From Eubacteriaceae bacterium (GTDB lineage Bacteria > Bacillota > Clostridia > Peptostreptococcales > Anaerovoracaceae): 48,472 nt of DNA. Within the stretch, counting starts at the first letter, position 1, and each line of letters begins with the position of its first letter. Shown here one piece after another: positions 8,452-16,408 of the stretch. The stretch lies in contig CABIXY010000013.1 in NCBI GenBank assembly GCA_902362805.1, positions 6,741 to 55,212 on the forward strand. Reading direction: 5' to 3'. The notes under the pieces were generated by a model. The model ran no database searches, was not told where the DNA came from, and saw only the letters and a list, made by a program, of their open reading frames with translations. The position numbers and the translations under genes are program-made.

Positions 8452-9167
8452 TTTACATAATCCTCCATTCTGACCGCAGTGCTGTGGATAGAATTAGTAT
8501 AGCCTATCTTGACCAGCAGCTCCAGCGCTTTGATGCCCGTCTGCAAGGGCTCTACCACCTGCACCTGGCACCTGGCCTTTTTTAAGGCCGTCCTCAGTTG
8601 GTCTGCCGCAAAGTTCATGCCGGTGCATCCCAAAATGACTGCGTAAATCCGCTGTTCCTCTAAGCGCTGACAGCAGGCCGTCAGACGTTCTATCAAATCA
8701 CCCTCTCGCAGATCCAGTACGGTCATATCCACCTTCTCCACAGCGGCGATGCGTTCCTCAAACTGATAATGGCGCGCTTTTCTCGCCTCACAGGACAGAC
8801 CGTAATCGTCAGTGGTGATGATACCGATTCTTTCACTGAGCATAGAAGCGAAGAGGACCGAAGCGCCGTAAGGCCCCAGCACCGGTTTTTGCGACAGCTC
8901 TCTGGCCCCGAGCAAAGCCGGATCGTCAAAACAGTTGATGAAGATGCCGTCGCAGTCTTCACTCTGCGCCTTTACCACCAGGCGCAGAATCTCCCCTCCG
9001 TTGATCACACCCTGGGCTTCCGTTTCAATGGAGCGGAAGCCCTTTGCTACAGGCTCAAATTCAATCTCAGTTCCCGGATCGAGACTGGCAGACAGGTAGG
9101 TCCTCATACCGTCTACGACAGCAGCATCAAGATCCGGCACCGGGTTGATGATTTTAATTTTCATCAT
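8448..9167 (-). CDS. Aspartate/glutamate/hydantoin racemase family protein (copy A)
   Basis: 239 residues. The two catalytic Cys positions of the Asp/Glu/hydantoin racemase superfamily are present: INCFDDP near residue 80 and LGCTGM near 180. The N-terminal MKIKIINPVPD strand and the IGIITTDD segment fit the hydantoin-racemase subgroup. The family inverts a stereocentre next to a carbonyl without a cofactor (hydantoins, Asp, Glu) or acts as a related isomerase or decarboxylase. Translation starts 2 bp after the DUF917 gene, with the SD GAGAGG inside its last codons. ATG at 9167 and at 9164 are both possible. It shares only family-level similarity with copy B (10297-11010), so the operon holds two diverged paralogues that probably act on different intermediates. 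Confidence 0.87.
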   Translation of the reverse strand: MMKIKIINPVPDLDAAVVDGMRTYLSASLDPGTEIEFEPVAKGFRSIETEAQGVINGGEILRLVVKAQSEDCDGIFINCFDDPALLGARELSQKPVLGPYGASVLFASMLSERIGIITTDDYGLSCEARKARHYQFEERIAAVEKVDMTVLDLREGDLIERLTACCQRLEEQRIYAVILGCTGMNFAADQLRTALKKARCQVQVVEPLQTGIKALELLVKIGYTNSIHSTAVRMEDYVK

Positions 9168-9169
9168 CT

Positions 9170-10267
9170 TTACCTCTCATTGAACGGCACATAGTCGAAG
9201 TCAAAGCCAAAGCTCCTCGGACCGAACACTGCAAGCCCTCTCTCCGTCTTCCAGATTTCCGGTGCAGGCAGGACAAATACTGTCAGTTCCATGCCGTTTT
9301 CGTAATGTGGATTGGTAACCGGCATGCCATCCTTGTCGACAATACAGATGAGGTCAGGTGCTGACACGTCAACTTTGCCGTCTAAATAGGAAACCAGATG
9401 TTCGTTCTTGTACCATACCTTATATTCATGTCCTTCGTACTGACCGATGCCGTCCATGGTCGTATCTCCGTAGATGAAACCGCCAGTCTCCTCTACTTTC
9501 CAGTCTTTTACAATGCCTTTGAAGAGGATTTTTCCTTCTCCTGCCTCGACGACTTTTTCAGCCACATCTTCACCGTTCTCCTTTGCCTTGCGCAGCGCTT
9601 CTCCCAGTTTCAAAGTATAGGACAGCGCGCCTGGAATAATGGCTCCCCTCAGCTGCTTTCCCGTAATGGCGTGGTCAGCGACGCCCACTTTGTTGCCGCT
9701 GGCGATTGCAACCGCTCTGACGATATCCTCTGCGCGCATATCGTTGACGATGTCTTTCACGATCATGGCATCGCCAAACTGAGTCGCAAGGGCGATCGGC
9801 GCCATCGGTATGTCTTTTACATAAAAAGTGCTGTGCTGCAGTTCTGGAACAGAACGCCCTGCCGGGTCTGCATCGACGATAGGCACGCCCAGCTGACAGG
9901 CGGCATGAAGTGCATAAGCAGTATTTGCGCCGCCCAGTTCTGTGGATACCGCACCAAAGAATTTCTGACCAAAATAGTCTTCCAGGGTTCTGAATGCCAG
10001 AAGGGACTCCGGATATCCCAGCTGGGGCAGATGGGCGAATTCGTCTCCGCCGCCTTCCAGTGACGCCGGGGAACCGCACATATACGGCACGGCCACATAA
10101 GCGTCGTCCGGCACTTCGCTGAGATCAGCCATATAAAGTTCTCTGCCCTGGTCAAAATCTTCCTGCATGGTACGCAGGCCCAGATCCAGGTCCCCGCCGC
10201 CGCCAGTACCGACGATGGTACATCCATATAAGATATCGATAATTTCCTGTTGTGTTAGTTTTTTCAT
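9170..10267 (-). CDS. DUF917 / S-methyl-thiohydantoin desulfurase family protein
   Basis: 365 residues, full family length. The Gly-rich N-terminal motif GCTIVGTGGGGDLDLGL, the AVPYMCGSPAS segment and the ELGGANTAYALHAA stretch are the recognisable features of the DUF917 family (Pfam S-Me-THD). Members are found with hydantoinases and nucleobase permeases and are linked to processing of thiohydantoin- or hydantoin-like rings. The substrate here is not known. It sits between two racemase-family genes, 29 bp after copy B and 2 bp before copy A, downstream of an NCS1 permease. A pathway for a five-membered N-heterocycle fits. No hydantoinase, oxoprolinase or ergothionase gene is in the window. 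Confidence 0.85.
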   Translation of the reverse strand: MKKLTQQEIIDILYGCTIVGTGGGGDLDLGLRTMQEDFDQGRELYMADLSEVPDDAYVAVPYMCGSPASLEGGGDEFAHLPQLGYPESLLAFRTLEDYFGQKFFGAVSTELGGANTAYALHAACQLGVPIVDADPAGRSVPELQHSTFYVKDIPMAPIALATQFGDAMIVKDIVNDMRAEDIVRAVAIASGNKVGVADHAITGKQLRGAIIPGALSYTLKLGEALRKAKENGEDVAEKVVEAGEGKILFKGIVKDWKVEETGGFIYGDTTMDGIGQYEGHEYKVWYKNEHLVSYLDGKVDVSAPDLICIVDKDGMPVTNPHYENGMELTVFVLPAPEIWKTERGLAVFGPRSFGFDFDYVPFNER

Positions 10268-10296
10268 GTTACCCTCCGTTTTTTTCTACTGATATA

Positions 10297-11010
10297 TTAT
10301 TTTTCAGGCGGTGCCATATAGGTCAGACCGCTGTGTCTTAACTTCATCTTTGCATACATTTCTACTGTGTTCAAAGCTGCCCCGGCTGCTTCTACCACCG
10401 GCACGTCAAAGCCTTCTGCCAGAAGTCTCGCCTGCACATTTTCGGATACGTCGATCATGCCCGTACATCCCAGAACGATGACAGCTGCGCCGTCTTCGAT
10501 GGATTTGATGCATTCCGATACCAGATTTTCAATGAGTTTTTCTGTATTCTCCAGGTCGGCCACTGGCATATTGACCGCTCTCACTTTGGTCGTGCGTCCA
10601 CCCAGGTGTGCTTTTGCGATATTTCCTTCAATCAATGGAATGACGTTCTGCAGTACGGTCACAATGCCCACTTTGTCACCCAGACCGAGGGCCATGAGCA
10701 TGGCCGGTTCAAATCCGCCAAAGACGGGAATCGACACGCACTCTCTTGCCGCACGCACACCAGGGTCGCCGAAGCAATCCACATAGATGCCGTCATAGCC
10801 TTCTTCTGCAGCCTTTTTGCAAAGTCTGACTACCTGCGGCGCGTTGATCGCCTCGTCGTATTCGCTTTCGATAGAATACTGTCCTTCTGGAATCACATCC
10901 ACGTCTACCACCGTATCTGCATTGAGATATTTACCTATGTAATCCCGGGTCGCCTGATCCAGCAGGAAATCGCCTGTAACCGGCACGACCTGTTTAATTT
11001 TAACCGACAT
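10297..11010 (-). CDS. Aspartate/glutamate/hydantoin racemase family protein (copy B)
   Basis: About 237 residues from the ATG at 11010. This start gives SD GTGAGGG with 8-9 nt spacing and only an 11-bp overlap with the permease stop. The longer open frame to 11085 would overlap it by 86 bp. Catalytic Cys motifs are VDCFGDPG and LGCTGM. The FGGFEPAMLMALGLGDKVGIVTVL segment is typical of hydantoin racemases (HyuE-like). The likely role is to racemise or isomerise the compound imported by the preceding permease, so that stereospecific downstream enzymes can use both enantiomers. A different isomerase-type reaction of the superfamily cannot be excluded. Confidence 0.87.
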   Translation of the reverse strand: MSVKIKQVVPVTGDFLLDQATRDYIGKYLNADTVVDVDVIPEGQYSIESEYDEAINAPQVVRLCKKAAEEGYDGIYVDCFGDPGVRAARECVSIPVFGGFEPAMLMALGLGDKVGIVTVLQNVIPLIEGNIAKAHLGGRTTKVRAVNMPVADLENTEKLIENLVSECIKSIEDGAAVIVLGCTGMIDVSENVQARLLAEGFDVPVVEAAGAALNTVEMYAKMKLRHSGLTYMAPPEK

Positions 11011-12346
11011 CAGATACGCCCTCACTTTCTCCTTCAACAAATGTTCTCGTGCCGCCGTCCTGATTTCTGGATTTTGACGGGACAAACTTTTCTACAATCA
11101 CATAGATGACTATGGCTACAGCCACACCGTTCAGATTAAAGACCCCGATGTGCAACACGTTGTATAAGATCAGCGCGACGACCATAGAGACTACAGCGAC
11201 AATGCAGCCTGTCCAGTTCCAGCCATCAATCTTGTGCCAGCTTTCTGGTTTTCCTTTGCCTACGATCCAGTAGTCTGCAATCATGACCCCTGCCACAGGT
11301 GCGCCCAGGAAGCAGATCCAGTTGAGAAAGGTTTCGATGTATCCGAGAATGCCAGTCAGAGCCAAGATAACACCTACGATACAGACACCTGCCGTAGCCT
11401 CTCTTCTGCGGTTATCCGGCATGTTAAAGGTCATGATCGTATCGAGGCCGCCGCAGTAGGCGTTCAGCGAATTCGTCGAAACAGACGCAGTGATAATGAC
11501 GATCAGCCCCAAAATCGGGATGCCCACTTTTGCTAATACCAGACTGATATCGTATTCGCCAGCTATTCTCGCCAGTAAAACGCCGATGATGCAGGTAGCC
11601 AGACCTGCCGGCATCAGACCCCATACCGAGGACTTGATGGTGTCCTTTCTATTCCTCTGCCATCTGGTCACGTCTGCCGCTGTGAAAGCCATTGCAGAAA
11701 AGAAGGAGAATGACAGGGCCACAGCTTCCGCAAAAGACATGGTTGCCGTTTTTACTTCGTTAGCCGTAATTCCTGCCGTTCCGTATTTTTGAAACGCCAG
11801 TACGAGACCGATCACCATGATGATGAACAGCAGTGGCACGGACAGTTTGTCAAAGATTTTCAGACCTTCCATGCCGATCACTGCGATGATGGACATCACC
11901 ACGCCCCAGATCAGAGAAGACAGGGTCAGGGAAATGTGGATGCCGAAGGCATCTCCCATCAAGTTAGCGAAAGCTTCGCCGCAGACATTGACCTGCAGCC
12001 CGAAAAATCCCATCAGGGAAATTGCGAAAAGGGAACTGACCAGCAGCCTGGTGCCGTTCTTCCCGAAGGTTGACTGGGAGATTGCACAGGTAGGAATCCC
12101 CAGGTCGGCTCCCTGCATTCCCAGTACGATCATCAAAATCAACGTCAGCAGATAACCGACGCCGCAAGCGGCTACACCGGTCCAGGTCGGCATCTGTGCC
12201 GCCACCAGTCCGCCCAGCATAAATGCCGGTATGCAGATGACGCAGCCAGCCTGTACCCATACCATGTCCAACATGGATTTTCTATCCTTCATCGGCGTAG
12301 GACGCAGTGCAAAAACTTCTGAATTACTCTTTTGTTGTTCAGCCAT
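11000..12346 (-). CDS. NCS1 family nucleobase/hydantoin-type permease (CodB-like)
   Basis: 448 residues with about 12 hydrophobic helices. The N-terminal MAEQQKSNSEVFALRPTPM tail, the GVAACGVGYLLTLILMIVLGMQGADLGIPT region and the SFFSAMAFTAADVTRWQRN motif match the NCS1 family (CodB, PucI, Mhp1). The family imports cytosine, uracil, allantoin, hydantoins or thiamine with H+ or Na+. It is the first gene of the operon, with the SD GGGAGG directly adjoining the end of a structured 109-bp repeat. Racemases and DUF917 downstream favour a hydantoin-like ring over cytosine. Divergent PucR (12776) is the obvious regulator. Confidence 0.9.
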   Translation of the reverse strand: MAEQQKSNSEVFALRPTPMKDRKSMLDMVWVQAGCVICIPAFMLGGLVAAQMPTWTGVAACGVGYLLTLILMIVLGMQGADLGIPTCAISQSTFGKNGTRLLVSSLFAISLMGFFGLQVNVCGEAFANLMGDAFGIHISLTLSSLIWGVVMSIIAVIGMEGLKIFDKLSVPLLFIIMVIGLVLAFQKYGTAGITANEVKTATMSFAEAVALSFSFFSAMAFTAADVTRWQRNRKDTIKSSVWGLMPAGLATCIIGVLLARIAGEYDISLVLAKVGIPILGLIVIITASVSTNSLNAYCGGLDTIMTFNMPDNRRREATAGVCIVGVILALTGILGYIETFLNWICFLGAPVAGVMIADYWIVGKGKPESWHKIDGWNWTGCIVAVVSMVVALILYNVLHIGVFNLNGVAVAIVIYVIVEKFVPSKSRNQDGGTRTFVEGESEGVSDVG

Positions 12347-12358
12347 ATCTATTCCTCC

Positions 12359-12630
12359 CTAATGGTCTGGTCCCAATTCACAAAGGGAATTGATGGACAG
12401 ACCTTATGCTTTAAATCCCCAAGAGAACCTGCTGATTAACATAGTTCGATTGGTTGGATTTTGTCGTATAATGGTCTGGTCCCAATTCACAAAGGGAATT
12501 GCAGGACAGACCTTATGCTTTAAATCCCCAAGAGAACCTGCTGATTAACATAGTTCGATTGGTTGGATTTTGTCGTATAATGGTCTGGTCCCAATTCACA
12601 GAGGGAATTGATGGACAGACCCTTTATGCA
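12359..12630 (+). repeat. Structured tandem repeat, 109-bp family (two full units plus a partial one)
   Basis: Units start with TAATGG at 12360, 12469 and 12578, an exact period of 109 bp. Each unit reads TATAATGG, hairpin 1 (GGTCTG..CAATTC / GAATTG..CAGACC), linker TTATGC, hairpin 2 (AAATCC..GGATTT), GTCG, then the next TATAATGG. The third copy ends after hairpin 1. The same layout with different but still complementary stems recurs at 19935-20300 and 38770-38869. The edge of the array touches the SD of the minus-strand permease gene. Confidence 0.85.
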
Positions 12631-12775
12631 CCAATGATAACAATTTTCTGATAACTTGTCTTTAGGGAGGGCGACAAGAGTTTTTGCTTATTTTTTGGGA
12701 TTTTCACAATTAGAACGTGCATTTTTTTCATTTCTATGATAACATTTAGTAAATTTAACAAAGGGAGTGAGAAGT
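12631..12775. promoter_or_regulatory. Divergent control region between the NCS1 operon and pucR-like gene
   Basis: This is the unique sequence between the repeat array and the regulator start. It contains three direct GATAAC copies (two between 12635 and 12660, one at 12738-12743) that could be regulator half-sites. A possible -10, TATGAT (12735-12740), lies upstream of the regulator, with SD AAAGGGAG (12760-12767). No good -35 was found, so promoter assignment is weak. Confidence 0.35.
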
Positions 12776-13939
12776 TTGAAGAAAATTACGGTTTCAGATA
12801 TATTAAAACTGGATATTATGAAAAGCGGCCGTCTTGCGGCTGGAAAGAAGGGGCTTTCCAACGAGATACGCTATGTCAGCGTTTACGATAACATCCCGAC
12901 GGAGTTAGATGCAAAGATCCAGGTCTTTGAAGGAGATATCTACCTAACCTTTTGTTCTTATGGGAAAGGAGATGACGAATACGTTCTCAATCTGATAAAG
13001 ATCATTATCAGTTTCGGGGCGGCGGCTTTGATTATCTTTGATGAGACAATTCAGACCTTGCCGCCTGCCGCAAGCAAGCTATGCGATGAGGCTGGCCTGC
13101 CAGTCATTTTTATGGATTGTCAGATTCCTTACTCTTTGATTATTTCCAGCATCATCGAATACCGTCTGGCCGCAGATTTAAAAAAATCCATCGAAGACAA
13201 ACTCAACGCGATAACCAGCGGAAGAACTTCACCCGAAGAAAAAATGGAACTCATAGAAGACCTGAACCCCAGTTTCCAGAAAAATGCAGTGGCACTGTTC
13301 TGTATAGAAAAAGATCCTTTGACCAATCTGCTCATCCCAAGCGAGGAGACGATCAACCTGCTCAATGGTTTCAACCGGAATACTCTGAATTTTGCTGCCG
13401 AATACCGGGACGGCATTCTCCTCGTACTGACTTTCAGTGATGCCAGAAAGCCATTACAGCAGCAGATACTCTCTGATGCTGTTGATCTGGTCCATCGATA
13501 CATCCCTCGCGCACAAATCGGGATCAGCAACACCTGTAAACTTGCCGACCTGGGGACTTCCATCTCTCAGTGTCACATGGCTGTCAGCGCCGGCGCGGCA
13601 GACGGCCATGGCCTTTCTCATTACAATCAGCTGGGGATTTCGCGAATCCTTCTGGAACTCCAGGGAAGTGCCGCTTTGGAAGAATTTTACGCTGATATCA
13701 TGCACCCTATTTGTAAGGCCGATGAGGAAAACAACAGCAACCTGCTTTCGACTATGCTCTGTTTCGTAGAGAAGGAAATGGACTACAAGAAAACCTGTCA
13801 GGCTATGTTCGTTCACGAAAATACGATCAGATATCGAATCAACAAAATCAAAGCGCTGATTCCTTATGGCAGAAGCGACATGGATTTTTACGAGACCATC
13901 TCTGTTGCCGTCAAGATTTATAAGATGAAAAACTTTTAA
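12776..13939 (+). CDS. PucR family transcriptional regulator
   Basis: About 387 residues from the TTG at 12776, chosen because SD AAAGGGAG sits 7-8 nt upstream. The in-frame GTG at 12767 overlaps that SD. The N-terminal ~125 residues match the PucR sensory domain (ITVSDILKL through the GLPVIFMD segment). The middle resembles the GGDEF-like linker of CdaR/PucR proteins. The C-terminus carries the PucR HTH (TMLCFVEKEMDYKKTCQAMF, then VHENTIRYRINKI). These regulators usually activate catabolic genes for purines, allantoin or amino-acid derivatives in response to a metabolite. Divergent placement from the NCS1-racemase-DUF917 operon strongly suggests it controls that operon. Confidence 0.9.
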   Translation: MKKITVSDILKLDIMKSGRLAAGKKGLSNEIRYVSVYDNIPTELDAKIQVFEGDIYLTFCSYGKGDDEYVLNLIKIIISFGAAALIIFDETIQTLPPAASKLCDEAGLPVIFMDCQIPYSLIISSIIEYRLAADLKKSIEDKLNAITSGRTSPEEKMELIEDLNPSFQKNAVALFCIEKDPLTNLLIPSEETINLLNGFNRNTLNFAAEYRDGILLVLTFSDARKPLQQQILSDAVDLVHRYIPRAQIGISNTCKLADLGTSISQCHMAVSAGAADGHGLSHYNQLGISRILLELQGSAALEEFYADIMHPICKADEENNSNLLSTMLCFVEKEMDYKKTCQAMFVHENTIRYRINKIKALIPYGRSDMDFYETISVAVKIYKMKNF

Positions 13940-13986
13940 GACAATACCTATAGTGTGGTTAAGAAAATTACGACAAAATAGTTAAT

Positions 13987-14027
13987 AAGGGCTCTGATTA
14001 ACGCAAAACTCGTTAACCAGAGCCCTT
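13987..14027. terminator. Bidirectional terminator between pucR-like and LCP genes
   Basis: A stem AAGGGCTCTG(A)TTAACG pairs with CGTTAA(C)CAGAGCCCTT around a 7-nt loop, between two convergent genes. A/T-rich sequence flanks both sides. Confidence 0.85.
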
Positions 14028-14048
14028 TATATTGTCGACCGTGATGTG

Positions 14049-15293
14049 TCAATAAATTCCCGTGTCGTTGATGATTTCTTGATTGATCTGACTGCAGGTT
14101 GCTGACACGCTGTAGTTGTCCTGCCCGAAAGCCAGCCTATGCAGTCGCTGCACGTTGGTCTCCAGGGTCTGCGGCACGACATAAGAGATGCTGCCCAAAT
14201 AGCCGGCGTAATACACTTTCGGCCAGCTGATGCTCTTGCCAAAACTGTAACGCGGCGCGTTGATAGCAGCCGTATACATCTTGAACTGGCTCATGTTAGT
14301 CCTGATATTTGGAAATACGGTCTCAGATAATTCGTTCAACTTCCAAGGTTGGAGCATAGCCTTTTTCATCACCGCCGCCATAATTTGCTTATACCTGCGA
14401 CTACGCCCTTCGTCACCGCCGCTGGTCTTCCTGATCCGGCAGTAAGTCGTAGCCTGAACGCCATCCAGGGTCTGTTTTCCCGCTTCCGTAATCTTATTAT
14501 ATGTGCCGCCTACATTTACGGCAGTCTCATTGCCCCACTTGTTCATATCGTTGATTTCGCTGGGTTTCACGTTAATTTTGATTCCTCCCAGACAGTCCAC
14601 TGCATCTGCAACAGCCTTCCAATTGAAGATGACGAACTCTTTGATGTTCAAATCCAAGCTCCGATTCAGCGATGCGATGGTGTTCATACCGCCTGCATAG
14701 TGGTGGGCATGGGTAATCTTGTCCAAAACCATGCTGCCATCTAAATACTCCATCTTGAGGTAGGAATCTCTCATCACTGAAATCAGCCTGATGTCTCCCG
14801 TCGATTTCTTAATACTCATGATGATGATAGCGTCAGTCCTGCTGCCGTCATAACCTTCATCCGCCCTGGCATCAGAACCCAATATGGCGATATTACGATA
14901 GCCGCTCAAATCGTCAGCTACCTGGTCGTCTATGGCAAAATCAGCATTTGACGTATCCACCTTGTCAAAGTTCCTCGTCAAATAGAAGAAAAGACCCGAG
15001 CCAGCCACGGCTAACAATAGGATTAAAGTCAGTATATTGCGGAACATTTTTTTCTTGTTCCACCTGTATTTCTTCTTTGTCTTGCGGCTGCCACCTTTCC
15101 CCTTGCTCTGCGGTACCGCGGAGTCCCTGACGGTATGCTGTTTTCTACTGCTGCCAGTCTGCCTTCTTCGTGCCTGCCTTTCATATTTTTCAGCGGCTTT
15201 GGCATATTCAGGATCTTCATATTTGCGAATCAGCTCTGGGCTGTATTTTTCGTCTTTGAATTCATATGTCTTCTTGTAGCGCTTACTTCTCAC
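14049..15293 (-). CDS. LytR-CpsA-Psr (LCP) family cell-wall glycopolymer ligase
   Basis: 414 residues, starting at GTG (15293) behind SD AAAAGGGG. A basic cytoplasmic N-terminus of about 80 residues (KGKGGSRKTKKKYRWNKKK) precedes one TM helix (about 85-106). The LCP domain follows: NIAILGSDARADEGYDGSRTDAIIIMSI, then LISVMRDSYLKM and the conserved Arg/Asp residues that bind the polyprenyl-pyrophosphate substrate, then KITHAHHYAGG and FVIFNWKAVADAVDCLGGI. LCP enzymes move teichoic acid-like or capsular polymers from undecaprenyl carriers to peptidoglycan on the outer membrane face. It is monocistronic, with a long leader filled by four copies of the 91-bp repeat. Confidence 0.93.
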   Translation of the reverse strand: MRSKRYKKTYEFKDEKYSPELIRKYEDPEYAKAAEKYERQARRRQTGSSRKQHTVRDSAVPQSKGKGGSRKTKKKYRWNKKKMFRNILTLILLLAVAGSGLFFYLTRNFDKVDTSNADFAIDDQVADDLSGYRNIAILGSDARADEGYDGSRTDAIIIMSIKKSTGDIRLISVMRDSYLKMEYLDGSMVLDKITHAHHYAGGMNTIASLNRSLDLNIKEFVIFNWKAVADAVDCLGGIKINVKPSEINDMNKWGNETAVNVGGTYNKITEAGKQTLDGVQATTYCRIRKTSGGDEGRSRRYKQIMAAVMKKAMLQPWKLNELSETVFPNIRTNMSQFKMYTAAINAPRYSFGKSISWPKVYYAGYLGSISYVVPQTLETNVQRLHRLAFGQDNYSVSATCSQINQEIINDTGIY

Positions 15294-15333
15294 TATTCTT
15301 GTCCCCTTTTAATCTGCAATTCTTTATCCTAAC

Positions 15334-15727
15334 GTTGTTGGATTATCGGAACCATTATACCATGACGATACCACTAAAAATAGAATCGAGAGTCATGATT
15401 CAATGGACGCTTTCTTGCGGCAATGCCGTAGGATCGATGCGTCCATTATACCATGTGCATTCCGCTGAATATAGAATCGCAGCACATGATTCAATGGTTT
15501 CTTCCTTGCGGCAACGCCGTTAGATTATCGGAACCATTATACCATGATTCTTCCTTTAGAAATAGAATCGAAAATCATGATTCAATGGTTTCTTCCTTGC
15601 TGCAATGCCGTTAGATTATCGGAACCATTATACCATGATTCTTCCTTTAGAAATAGAATCGAAAATCATGATTCAATGGTTTCTTCCTTGCGGCAATGCC
15701 GTTAGATTATCGGAACCATTATACCGT
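15334..15727. repeat. Structured tandem repeat, 91-bp family (four units)
   Basis: The CCATTATA core starts at 15352, 15443, 15534, 15625 and 15716, an exact 91-bp period. Each unit has a variable stem A (CATGATT..AATCATG in two units, CATGAC..GTCATG in one, CATGTGC..GCACATG in one) flanked by constant ATAC and ATTC. Stem B encloses the constant CGGCAATGCCG-type loop. In unit 1, AATGGACGC pairs with GCGTCCATT at the start of unit 2. In later units AATGGTTTC pairs with GGAACCATT. Stems covary while linkers are constant. Related arrays lie at 20805-21010, 27143-27240 and 42665-42985. Confidence 0.88.
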
Positions 15728-16354
15728 TTTTTTCGACAAATATCAACATGTAAGACAATACGACCCACGGCAAACCTATGTAAAATCATAATGAAACAGA
15801 AATTGACTAGGGTATAAATAATTATCATTCGCCGACTAGCCGCCACGGTCATTTTGTACTTTTTGAGGTATTTTGGTGTCTCTTGCACAAGATTCACCAT
15901 TAAAAAGACGTTAATGACCCGAAAAAATACAGTGTGTTGAGAGGAAATATAGAAGAAATAGGAATTTAATTATTTTTTGAGTTTTTCAGAAGGTGGAGCA
16001 AGAGTAGAATCCTATCAAAAAATAACCCAGGACGGTGAATGTGCAATATAATTTTCTTATTTTGTACAAGGCTTTGTGCGGAATCAAGTAAAACTGCCCA
16101 AAAAGTACAAATCTAACGTGAGAACTCTCGCTCGCTGTCATAATGCTGCCTAAAAACGGGGATTGCCAGAAGTAGCCTCGGTTACGCAGTTTCGCAGAAT
16201 AACGTCCATTCTTTAATCAGATTTCTAGCACACCGCGCGTTTTGCTTAACGCGCCCATACTCCTGCCATCCTGGTGGGATAGACAGCAGCCTGCCGTCAG
16301 AGAGATTGCATATCCTTGACGCGTATTCCTAAGAGAATCCATGTTTTCAAAAAA
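15728..16354. other. Noncoding stretch with no recognised gene
   Basis: About 630 bp without a credible reading frame (no SD plus start plus protein-like translation). It holds a strong small hairpin, GCGCGTT-N6-AACGCGC, at 16235-16254 and a CGCAG-TTT-CGCAG doublet near 16188-16200. I compared it by eye with tmRNA, RNase P RNA, SRP RNA, 6S RNA and the common riboswitch cores and saw no match. It may be a decayed region or an unrecognised RNA. Confidence 0.5.
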
Positions 16355-16393
16355 AGCACGGGGAACGCTAAAAACTCAGCTTTTCTCCGTGCT
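16355..16393 (-). terminator. Terminator of the flavoprotein operon
   Basis: On the minus strand, AGCACGG pairs with CCGTGCT and is followed by a T run (CTTTTTTTG), 16 bp after the stop codon at 16409. Confidence 0.85.
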
Positions 16394-16408
16394 TTCATGC
16401 TATATGGC

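Noticed and set aside
12359..12630. CRISPR array from the regular spacing of repeats.
   Set aside because: Repeats are directly joined units of 109 bp with no unique spacers, and no cas genes are present. The same holds for the 91- and 94-bp arrays.
15673..15900. Minus-strand frame of 75 codons beside the 91-bp array.
   Set aside because: No SD, and half of it lies in repeat sequence. The hydrophobic stretch is likely chance.
16120..16160. A possible tmRNA tag end (GCTGCCTAA at 16145-16153, in a frame ending N-A-A-stop).
   Set aside because: No tmRNA 5' consensus (TTCGACAGGG type), no tRNA-like 3' end with GTTCGA..CCA, and no expected pseudoknot order nearby. The match is too short.
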